Assembly: GCF_031453995.1 (NCBI RefSeq)
Contig: NZ_JAVDPZ010000017.1
Coordinates: 16,830-80,829, forward strand
DNA from: Nitrobacter vulgaris
GTDB taxonomy: Bacteria; Pseudomonadota; Alphaproteobacteria; Rhizobiales; Xanthobacteraceae
Length of the DNA: 64,000 nt
Reading direction: 5' to 3'
A program made the translations under genes and the position numbers. Below, in pieces: positions 35,711 through 41,936 of the stretch. Below the pieces are notes generated by a model, which saw only the letters and a list, made by a program, of their open reading frames with translations, was not told the DNA's origin and did not search any database. Each line of letters begins with the position of its first letter. Within the stretch, counting starts at the first letter, position 1.

Positions 35711-36507
35711 TACTTGAGCACCCCATTCTTGCGCAGGATTTTTAGTCCTTCATGTGTCTGCTCATCCCAACTCTTGCCACGAAGATAATCTCTGGGCGAC
35801 CGACCATTATATTGCTCGTTGGCCCTTGAATAGTAACCGTTGATATCGAGGTGCTTTACGACAGGAATCCGCACCGCATTTTCAGGGCTGTCAATCCGCA
35901 CGCGCCCGAATTGCAGCCTGTTTTGCGCGAGTTGACCAACGATGTGATGATCCTGGCAGCCGGGCTCGCTGGGCAGCTGCGCGCGGGCTTGCAACTCCTC
36001 GAGCGTGCGCGGCGGATCATTTGCTGATTTGATCGCCGCCGTCTCTCCTCTAAGTCCCTCGGCTTGCCGCAGCGCCTCGAAAACTGAGTCAGCGGCAGGC
36101 GACATAGGACCGACGACGCGAAGATATTTAATCACTCGGCGAATAAGCTCGATCGGTCGTTCCCCTGGCTTCCGGGCAGCTGGTGGAATCTCCGGCGGTT
36201 CTTCGGTGGACGGCGGTTCTCCCGCGAGCCGCACGCCGTCGATCGTGTTATCGCGCGGCGTGATCTGAAAGAGGCCGAGACTGCCTCCTCCTGCGCCGCC
36301 ATCCGTCCATTGCCCGCCATCGGAATTGCCCGCCGGCACACGCGGCTGGTTTGGATTGTATTTCCAGGCCAACGTCGGAAACGCTTTGGCTACATCTGCG
36401 CCGGGCGGGAGAAACCGCGCGGCGTCAGGACGAACCCAACGTGCCGCATCCGGCCGCAGCCATCGTGATTGCTGATGGCGCAGCCAGGCTTCGTGATGCG
36501 ATGGCAT
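35710..36507 (-). CDS. Toxin 1: GTA-cluster toxin-like protein with HHIV nuclease-like C-terminus
   Basis: 265 residues from MPSHHEAWLRHQQSRW. Module 1 (about 14-70): LRPDAARWVRPDAARFLPPG, then YNPNQPRVPAGNSDGGQWTD. A Pro-rich linker and a variable helical part follow. The C-terminus (about 190-265) has CQDHHIVGQLAQNR, then SPENAVRIPVVKHLDINGYY and SPRDYLRGKSWDEQ, a His-His-x-x and N-x-x-x-IP-x-x-x-H layout like HNH/AHH-type toxin nucleases. Overlaps its DUF2019 partner. No signal peptide. The first 95 residues are nearly identical to toxin 2, also in DNA. The nuclease activity and cargo role are inference. Confidence 0.72.
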   Translation of the reverse strand: MPSHHEAWLRHQQSRWLRPDAARWVRPDAARFLPPGADVAKAFPTLAWKYNPNQPRVPAGNSDGGQWTDGGAGGGSLGLFQITPRDNTIDGVRLAGEPPSTEEPPEIPPAARKPGERPIELIRRVIKYLRVVGPMSPAADSVFEALRQAEGLRGETAAIKSANDPPRTLEELQARAQLPSEPGCQDHHIVGQLAQNRLQFGRVRIDSPENAVRIPVVKHLDINGYYSRANEQYNGRSPRDYLRGKSWDEQTHEGLKILRKNGVLK

Positions 36508-36540
36508 GGAAGTATGTTCTTGAGGAACGATATGCGCTCC

Positions 36541-36574
36541 AAAAAGAAAGCGGCGCGCCAAAGAAGCGCGCCGC
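36541..36574 (-). terminator. Hairpin terminator in the toxin 1 leader
   Basis: 9-bp arms GCGGCGCGC (36550-36558) and GCGCGCCGC (36566-36574) with a 7-base loop, followed on the minus strand by TTTCTTTTT (36549-36541). It is a second copy of the terminator that follows the capsid gene at 37925-37954. It lies just upstream of toxin 1, after the remnant of the protease. Confidence 0.75.
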
Positions 36575-36618
36575 TGAATTTCCGGTCATGCTTGAACGCA
36601 GGCGCGAAACGCGCGGCA

Positions 36619-36681
36619 ACGCTGGCGCTCTACCGCGACTGGGTTCTAACAATGGCACGAAGCTGGGGAGCGTGGATATAA
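36619..36681 (+). pseudogene. Duplicated C-terminal fragment of the serine protease
   Basis: Encodes LALYRDWVLTMARSWGAWI and a stop, against LALYRDWILTTARSWGAGI at the true protease end (33562-33619). Similarity begins abruptly near 36619. It lies between the toxin 2 immunity gene and the toxin 1 leader, showing that a protease end once adjoined the toxin 2 cassette. Confidence 0.8.
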
Positions 36682-36704
36682 GTTACGACAAGCCCTATGG
36701 TCCA

Positions 36705-37082
36705 TCAGCTCGGCTTGAATGTGCCATTATCGAGAAGCTCAAGACACATCCCAGCATCCCCAGCTTGCGGCATCCAATGTGTCTCCGCGATAGACTCGAG
36801 TTGCTGTCTTGCTTCGATCGGCAAGACAGCAAGCGTATGCTTGGCCGCTTTAAGCCGCACCTGCATGTTTGGATATTCGTACAGCCTTACAAGACTACGG
36901 CGATGATCCCCTGTGCGCGCCTTCAGCTCGTTGGAGACATCACTCATTAGCTCGAACAACCGATTGAATTTCGCGATTTGCCCACCGAGCAGCGCTTGAT
37001 CCTGCTCAACACCGATCTGCGCAAATCGATCAACAAGGTCTTCTGTTGATACGTCAGCCAAGCGAACCCGTTTGACGTTCAT
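36705..37082 (-). CDS. DUF2019 immunity-like protein (type A), partner of toxin 2
   Basis: 125 residues: VSTEDLVDRFAQIGVEQDQA, then AKFNRLFELMSDVSNELKAR, YPNMQVRLKAAKHTLAVLPI and GDAGMCLELLDNGTFKPS. Its ATG overlaps the toxin 2 stop (ATGA). It is close to the type A proteins at 34228 and 34905, which makes the type A copies the likely immunity lineage for toxin 2-like proteins. Confidence 0.78.
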   Translation of the reverse strand: MNVKRVRLADVSTEDLVDRFAQIGVEQDQALLGGQIAKFNRLFELMSDVSNELKARTGDHRRSLVRLYEYPNMQVRLKAAKHTLAVLPIEARQQLESIAETHWMPQAGDAGMCLELLDNGTFKPS

Positions 37083-37891
37083 GGCTTTAATACCTTAAAC
37101 CTTACAAGAGCCTGCAGGCCAACCCGCCGACGCGAATCCCAGCCCTTGTCCGCAAGATACTGACGCGGCGAGAGCCCGCCAAATTCTTCGGTGCTGGTCA
37201 TATACCAGCCTGTTGTTTGATAATGCGTCAACCGTGGAATACTGACAAGATTGGATGGATCGTCGATCTCGCTGCGGCTATAGCCGAACCGCTCTGCCCA
37301 CGTCTGCTCGACGATATGATGATCATCGTAACCTGGCCGCTTCAAACCGACATTGGCTTGTAATTCGTCAAGCGACTTCGGTTCGTCGCGCGCCGCTTGA
37401 ACCAGATCACGGTAATCCTTGAGCCATTCCGCATTGTTCATTGCGCCCGTGTAAATTTCGCCTGCGAGCCCTCCGTGCCGAACCAGCCAACTAGCGGCCG
37501 CACGGAGATAGCTCGTTCGTTCGGCGCTTGTGCTAGGTTGCTTTGGCGGAATTTGCGGCGGCTCGTCACTCGGAATGCCGGGTCCGTCATCCGGCGGCCA
37601 ATCACCCGCGAGTTGCACGCCGTCGATCATGTTATCGCGCGGCGTGATCTGAAAAAGGCCGAGACTGCCTCCTCCTGCGCCGCCATCCGTCCACTGGCCG
37701 CCGTCCGGATTTCCGACCGGCACGCGCGGCTGGTTTGGATTGTATTTGCGCGCCAGTCTGGGAAACGCTTTGGCAACATCCGCTCCGGGCGGAAGAAAGC
37801 GCGCGGCGTCGGGACGAATCCAGCGTGCCGCATCCGGCCGCAGCCATCGCGATTGCTGATGGCGCAGCCAGGCGTCGTGATGCGGTGGCAT
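37079..37891 (-). CDS. Toxin 2: GTA-cluster toxin-like protein with HHIV nuclease-like C-terminus
   Basis: 270 residues from MPPHHDAWLRHQQSRW. Same N-terminal module as toxin 1 (LRPDAARWIRPDAARFLPPG, then YNPNQPRVPVGNPDGGQWTD), then a different Pro-rich linker and helical middle (RTSYLRAAASWLVRHGGL). The C-terminus has GYDDHHIVEQTWAERFGY, then DPSNLVSIPRLTHYQTTGWY and LSPRQYLADKGWDSRRRVGL. It shares the fold with toxin 1 but the tip has diverged strongly. First gene after the capsid gene and its terminator, with leader GTCCTTGAGG-type bases upstream. Confidence 0.72.
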   Translation of the reverse strand: MPPHHDAWLRHQQSRWLRPDAARWIRPDAARFLPPGADVAKAFPRLARKYNPNQPRVPVGNPDGGQWTDGGAGGGSLGLFQITPRDNMIDGVQLAGDWPPDDGPGIPSDEPPQIPPKQPSTSAERTSYLRAAASWLVRHGGLAGEIYTGAMNNAEWLKDYRDLVQAARDEPKSLDELQANVGLKRPGYDDHHIVEQTWAERFGYSRSEIDDPSNLVSIPRLTHYQTTGWYMTSTEEFGGLSPRQYLADKGWDSRRRVGLQALVRFKVLKP

Positions 37892-37924
37892 GAAAATATG
37901 TCCTTGAGGAACGACGCGCGCTCC

Positions 37925-37954
37925 AAAAAAACGGCGCGCCAGAAAGGCGCGCCG
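37925..37954 (-). terminator. Rho-independent terminator after the capsid gene
   Basis: Perfect 9-bp stem: CGGCGCGCC (37932-37940) and GGCGCGCCG (37946-37954), 5-base loop, then seven T on the minus strand (37931-37925). It should stop capsid transcripts before toxin 2, so the toxin is either expressed by readthrough or from its own promoter in 37892-37924. Confidence 0.88.
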
Positions 37955-38046
37955 CTGAATTTCAGGTCATACGCGGGGGCCTGCGTGAAGACACGCTTCG
38001 CGGTTTGGTCCGGCCATGACGCCGGATGCAGGACCGGCGACCTTCC

Positions 38047-39300
38047 TTAGCTCGCTGCGAACTTCATCAGCTTGATGGCATCGAAGTCCTGCACGCCGCC
38101 GCCGACGCGCTTGGTGGTATAGAACAGCACGTAAGGTTTTGCCGAATAGGGATCGCGCAACACGCGCACGCCGGCGCGGTCCACCACGAGGTACCCGCGG
38201 CGGAAATCACCGAACGCGATCGACAGCGAATTCGCCGCGACATCCGGCATGTCTTCGGCCTCGACCAGCGGGAAGGTCATCAGCGAGGCGCGTCCGCCAG
38301 CCTGCGCCGGCGGCTGCCACAGATAGGCCCCGCCGGTGTCCTTGAACTTGCGGATCGCGGCTTGCGTTTTGCGGTTCATGATGAAAGCAGCATTCTGGCG
38401 ATAGCCAGCCTTCAGCGCATAGATCAGATCGACCAGCGCATCCGACGGGTTGCTCGAGGCGAACGCGCCGGCCGCGCCGCTGGCAACGTAACCCAGCTTG
38501 CTCCACACCCACGAGCCGTTCGCAACCGTATCGGATTGCAAAAAACCCTTCGGCTGGTTAGTGCCGTCACCGTTAACGAACGCCGCGCCTTCCTGCACCG
38601 CGAAGGTCAGCTCGACTTCTTGCGCGATCCACTCGTCAATGTTGACGGCGGAATCGTCAAGCAGCGTCGCAGTCGCCGCGGGCATGGCGTAAAGCTCCAT
38701 CGCCGGGAAGCTCAAGGCATCCAGCGTCGGCGAGGTGGTTTGCGTTCGCGAGTCCGTCTCACCGACCCAACCCGTGGCGGGACCCGCGGTCATGAACGGC
38801 TTCTTGTAGACATTGCCCGAGATGGTGCGAACCGACGCGAGCGCGCGGATCGGCGAAATCGCCGCCAGGCGTTGCCCGATTTCGTGCTCGAGTTCGACCG
38901 GCACGAGATAACCGCCATCCGGATTGGAGCCGACCGACATCGCCTTGGTCTCGAGCGCGCGCAAGGCGCCGGTCTCGCCGCCACGCACGTAAGCCTCGAA
39001 GGCGCTTTTGTGCTCGCGGGAGCCAGCATCCCTGAGGATTCCAGCGCGGCCTTCGAGCGCCGGGCGAGCGCTCTTGAGCGCCAGTTCATCCATGCGCCTG
39101 TGCTGGGCATCGAGCGCGGCATTGATGCGATCGACCTTCTCCTCCAGCAGTACGTCGCCGCGCTTTTGCTCCAGCCTTGCCAGGCGCTCGTCGTTGGCCG
39201 CCTTGAATTCCTCGAAGGTGACGCGGAAGTCGTCGTAGCCGCCGCGGACGGCACCACCGGATTTATGCTCCGGCGCGATGTCGGTGATATCGAAGTCCAT
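38047..39300 (-). CDS. HK97-family major capsid protein (GTA g5)
   Basis: 417 residues. The N-terminal coiled-coil scaffold region (about 25-110, FKAANDERLARLEQKRGDVL) is normally cut off by the prohead protease. The HK97-fold part starts near MSVGSNPDGGYLVPVELEHE; later features are SPIRALASVRTISGNVYKKP, FVNGDGTNQPKGFL and the YLVVDRAGVRVLRDPYS strand. It builds the icosahedral shell of GTA particles. Intact. It is separated from the protease gene by toxin 3, its immunity gene and a reversed membrane protein, and from g6 by the large cassette array. Confidence 0.95.
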   Translation of the reverse strand: MDFDITDIAPEHKSGGAVRGGYDDFRVTFEEFKAANDERLARLEQKRGDVLLEEKVDRINAALDAQHRRMDELALKSARPALEGRAGILRDAGSREHKSAFEAYVRGGETGALRALETKAMSVGSNPDGGYLVPVELEHEIGQRLAAISPIRALASVRTISGNVYKKPFMTAGPATGWVGETDSRTQTTSPTLDALSFPAMELYAMPAATATLLDDSAVNIDEWIAQEVELTFAVQEGAAFVNGDGTNQPKGFLQSDTVANGSWVWSKLGYVASGAAGAFASSNPSDALVDLIYALKAGYRQNAAFIMNRKTQAAIRKFKDTGGAYLWQPPAQAGGRASLMTFPLVEAEDMPDVAANSLSIAFGDFRRGYLVVDRAGVRVLRDPYSAKPYVLFYTTKRVGGGVQDFDAIKLMKFAAS

Positions 39301-39340
39301 TCATGCTCTCCTCAGTGATAATAATTTCGCCCCGTCGTGT

Positions 39341-39427
39341 CTGACGTTTGAGACTTGTTTGACCTCAAGACCTGTTGACCCCAAGACCCTGTTGACCCCA
39401 AGGCTTCTCTGACACCCAAGACTTGCG
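39341..39427. repeat. Imperfect 16-17 bp tandem repeats upstream of the capsid gene
   Basis: Units of the form GACcCCAAGACCTGTT start at 39361, 39377, 39394 and 39411, with a more degenerate unit before 39361. They fill the region between the capsid start (39300) and the reversed membrane protein gene, so they could affect either promoter. Slippage or a binding-site array are both possible. Confidence 0.7.
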
Positions 39428-39480
39428 CGCGGTTGTGCGCTACAATGGCTTCCGGCAACGGCAGCACGTTGAGGCGAACC

Positions 39481-39768
39481 ATGCGATTTCTGATCTTTGT
39501 CTGGATAACTCTGGCCGTCGCCTCGGCCGGAAGCGCGTGGTATGCGATGCAGCCCTTGAGGCGGGTCGTCGCCTGGTTCGCGATCGCCGCCTGCGTCGTC
39601 CTGTTGGCGGCGTTCGGGATATCCTTCGTAATGCTGAGCGCCAGCGCCGAAAAATCGCTGCTGTCGATAGTGCTTTATCTTTTGAACTGGAGCATGGCCA
39701 CCGGTGGCGCGGCGATCTGCGTCGGAGCCATCGCAGGCCTCGCGCTGGCGCTGGCGTTCAAACGGTGA
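39481..39768 (+). CDS. Small membrane protein, reversed within the GTA cluster
   Basis: 95 residues from MRFLIFVWITLAVASAGSAW, with three hydrophobic helices (about 1-20, 30-52 and 66-92). No family recognised. The ATG is preceded by GGCGAACC without a strong ribosome site; an ATG at 39433 is possible but gives a hydrophilic start. It is transcribed against the capsid and toxin 3 genes. Like the serine protease, it seems an inserted accessory gene. Confidence 0.5.
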   Translation: MRFLIFVWITLAVASAGSAWYAMQPLRRVVAWFAIAACVVLLAAFGISFVMLSASAEKSLLSIVLYLLNWSMATGGAAICVGAIAGLALALAFKR

Positions 39769-39882
39769 TCCGATATGTCCGCAGGCGAACCCGCGACAGG
39801 ATACCGTCCGCGCCGATTACAAAATAGCGGCTGCGAGCCGAAATCGGACTCTGGAAGCCATGAGATCAGATTTTTGGAGCCT

Positions 39883-39911
39883 TTCCGCTTCTGATGGAAT
39901 CAGAAGCGGAA
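39883..39911. repeat. Perfect 13-bp inverted repeat (REP-like)
   Basis: TTCCGCTTCTGAT and ATCAGAAGCGGAA around a GGA loop. A second palindrome, TCAGATC/GATCTGA, follows at 39915-39930. It lies 3' of both the membrane protein and the immunity gene, so it could act as a bidirectional transcription barrier. Related copies: 18629-18650 and 12533-12552. Confidence 0.6.
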
Positions 39912-39989
39912 CTGTCAGATCTTGATCTGATGCCTTTCCTTCACGCGTGCGAACGCGTGTCTACCGGCCCTTGCGTTTCTCGCTGTCTC

Positions 39990-40259
39990 CTAATCGATCG
40001 CGTCCCGTATCAGCGTCAATACCCCGCGTATGTTGTCAAAGAAGTAGTCGGCCCCGGCATCGTTCCATATCCGCCCCAACTCGGCGTCCGTAAGGTTTTG
40101 CGCGAGCAATTCCTGCAGAAAGCGCTTGACGATCGCTTGATCCTGTTTGTTCGAATATCCCAGGGCCAGCGCAACCCACTCTTCCATCGAGGAGACTTCA
40201 GCGCTGCTGCCCTGATAGAAGCATTGGACCACGTGGTCGAACTCTTTCGGAACCAACAT
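39990..40259 (-). CDS. Immunity-like protein of toxin 3
   Basis: 89 residues: MLVPKEFDHVVQCFYQGSSA, then EEWVALALGYSNKQDQAIVK and NLTDAELGRIWNDAGADYFF. It resembles small CdiI-type immunity proteins that often follow RNase-A-like CdiA tips. It is not related to DUF2019. It starts 12 bases after the toxin 3 stop. It stays intact although toxin 3 is frameshifted, as would be expected if protection against related cells is still useful. Confidence 0.65.
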   Translation of the reverse strand: MLVPKEFDHVVQCFYQGSSAEVSSMEEWVALALGYSNKQDQAIVKRFLQELLAQNLTDAELGRIWNDAGADYFFDNIRGVLTLIRDAID

Positions 40260-40271
40260 GACCTCTCCTTG

Positions 40272-40734
40272 CTATTTGCTAGGTTCGTTTCTGGGATAGG
40301 CCGTTATCACGCTGAAACCCCTGGCAGCGCGTGGATCATGTACGATAGATACGCCGACCCCATAGGTGTCTCGGAGGTAAGGCACCGCATCGACGTCTTC
40401 CCTGAAAGCCTCGCGGCCGGCTAACCGCCCAGTCGCCACGGCCTCGACTTGATCAGGATTCCGCTCAAGTGTCCGGTTGACGAAATCGTTTGCACTTTCT
40501 ACGGAGACGAAAGATCCGTTCGTTGATGCCGCCGCCGCCATCCGTCCACTGTCCGCCGTCCGGATTGCCCGCCGGCACGCGCGGCTGGTCCGGGTTGAAC
40601 TTGCGTTGAAGCGCCGGATAGACATCACGAGGATCAATGCCGGGAGCGAGAAAGCGCGCGGCGTCCGGCCGGATCCATCTGTAGGCATCGGGCCGCATCC
40701 AGCGCGCGCTGCGCGGCTTCGAATATGCCAGCAT
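40272..40734 (-). pseudogene. Toxin 3: shared module plus RNase-A-like C-terminus, frameshifted
   Basis: The N-terminal frame from ATG 40734 gives RWMRPDAYRWIRPDAARFLA, then FNPDQPRVPAGNPDGGQWTD, the same module as toxins 1 and 2. The toxin end is in another frame: STNGSFVSVESANDFVNRTL, then RGFSVITAYPRNEPSK, resembling bacterial CdiA-type RNase A domains that end in an ITAYP-like motif. The frames meet in a GGC run (40528-40539), where one extra base would explain the break. It begins 10 bases after the prohead protease stop, with no own leader. It is dead unless the shift is bypassed or is a sequencing error. Confidence 0.7.
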
Positions 40735-40743
40735 GATTTGACA

Positions 40744-41397
40744 TCAGCGCGCTCCCGCCAACTGCGCGCGCACCGCGCCGTGAAGCGTAGCGCGCCGCGC
40801 TTCCCTTCCGCGCAGAGACGCCGAAACCATCGCCGAACGCGGGCGGAGCTGCGGTGCCGGTTCATCCGCGGCCTCCGTCATGCTCCGCCAGCCGCGCTCG
40901 GCCTGTGTCCGCACGCGTGAGCGCGGCGACTGGGTTGTCGCCTGCTTCACCGCGCGGACACGCGCTCCCGCCAGCAGCGGGAACGTGACGATGGAAATCT
41001 CCCACAAGTCGACCTGATAGAGATGGCGCACGCGCGTGCGCGGATCGATTCGACCACGTACGGTGCGATAGCCGATCGACAGCCCGTCCACCGCGCCAGC
41101 CTCGACCAGAGAAAGTAATTCGCGCGCGCGCATCACGTCGGGAATCAACTTTCCCCGCACCCACAGGCCACGAAAATCCTCGCGCAGTTCGAGCCAGACG
41201 CCGACCGGCTCGGCGGGATCATGCTGAAACAGCATCGGGATCCTGCGTAGCCCCCGGGTCTTCAGCGTCTGCGTGAACGCACCGGGCATCATCATGTCGC
41301 GCGCCTGATCGATCTCGCCGAACAGGCTGGCATAACCTTCGACCGTGCCGTCGCCGGAGAACGACAGACGCGAGACGGATGACAACGGAGCATGCAT
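40744..41397 (-). CDS. HK97-family prohead protease (GTA g4)
   Basis: 217 residues from MHAPLSSVSRLSFSGDGTVE; the frame is open to 41484. Typical U35-type features: GYASLFGEIDQARDMMMPGA, His in PMLFQHDPAEPVGVW and Ser in GAVDGLSIGYRTVRG. It matures the capsid by cutting the scaffold part. The C-terminal tail is longer and Arg/Ala-rich (about 60 residues after LLAGARVRAVKQA), unlike compact homologs. It is directly followed by toxin 3. Confidence 0.9.
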   Translation of the reverse strand: MHAPLSSVSRLSFSGDGTVEGYASLFGEIDQARDMMMPGAFTQTLKTRGLRRIPMLFQHDPAEPVGVWLELREDFRGLWVRGKLIPDVMRARELLSLVEAGAVDGLSIGYRTVRGRIDPRTRVRHLYQVDLWEISIVTFPLLAGARVRAVKQATTQSPRSRVRTQAERGWRSMTEAADEPAPQLRPRSAMVSASLRGREARRATLHGAVRAQLAGAR

Positions 41398-41494
41398 GAT
41401 CGGCCTCGCAACAGGCGGGGAGGATGTCTGAAATTCGTAACAGGACGTTGTGCGCCACGCGCCCATCAGGGCACCGGGCGTCACTGGATGAACG

Positions 41495-41683
41495 CTATCC
41501 CTTGCGGTTGCGCTTCACCGGCTTGCGCCGCGTCTGCGATTTGGCACGAGGCGCGCGAGCCGCGGGTGGCTTGCGCTGAACGCGATCAAGATGCGCGAGG
41601 AATTCGCGAAACACGGTGAGATGATCACGCGAGGATTTCGTTTCGGCGCCGAATGACCGTAACACGCTGTGAAGGGTATCCAT
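41495..41683 (-). CDS. Small basic protein between portal and protease genes
   Basis: 62 residues with a very basic end (KSQTRRKPVKRNRKG). The N-terminus is MDTLHSVLRSFGAETKSSRD. Its start touches the stop of the upstream small membrane protein gene. No family recognised. It might bind DNA by charge or be a spurious but well-coupled frame. Confidence 0.45.
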   Translation of the reverse strand: MDTLHSVLRSFGAETKSSRDHLTVFREFLAHLDRVQRKPPAARAPRAKSQTRRKPVKRNRKG

Positions 41684-41895
41684 CAGTCCAGATCCTCTTT
41701 GAGGTTTCCGGCGCGGCGATGCGCCTTGCGGTTGAAGCGCTGCAATTCGCGAACGAAATCATCGAAACGGCGCGAGGCCGCAGACAGTTCGCGAAGCGTG
41801 AACAGCAGACCCGCGCTCGCGGCGCTCGCCCAAAGAAACAGCGCGAGATGCGCAAGATCGCCGCGCTCGCTGAAGATGCGGATGAGGTCCGGCAT
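41683..41895 (-). CDS. Small membrane protein (GTA g3.5-like)
   Basis: 70 residues from MPDLIRIFSERGDLAHLALF. One TM (HLALFLWASAASAGLLFTL) and a charged helical C-terminus (FDDFVRELQRFNRKAHRRAG). A small gene, g3.5, occupies this place in GTA clusters. The long upstream open frame (to 42120) overlaps the portal gene and was rejected. Confidence 0.65.
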   Translation of the reverse strand: MPDLIRIFSERGDLAHLALFLWASAASAGLLFTLRELSAASRRFDDFVRELQRFNRKAHRRAGNLKEDLD

Positions 41896-41936
41896 GACGA
41901 TCTTTCTCGCCTCTTTCCCTTGCGGAAAATGGCTGC

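Noticed and set aside
36351..36950. 199-codon plus-strand frame over toxin 1 and the DUF2019 gene
   Set aside because: Antisense to real genes; only the short stretch 36619-36681 in a different frame has meaning, as the protease remnant.
39361..39427. Tandem repeats considered as a CRISPR array
   Set aside because: Units are 16-17 bases and contiguous with no spacers, and there are no cas genes.
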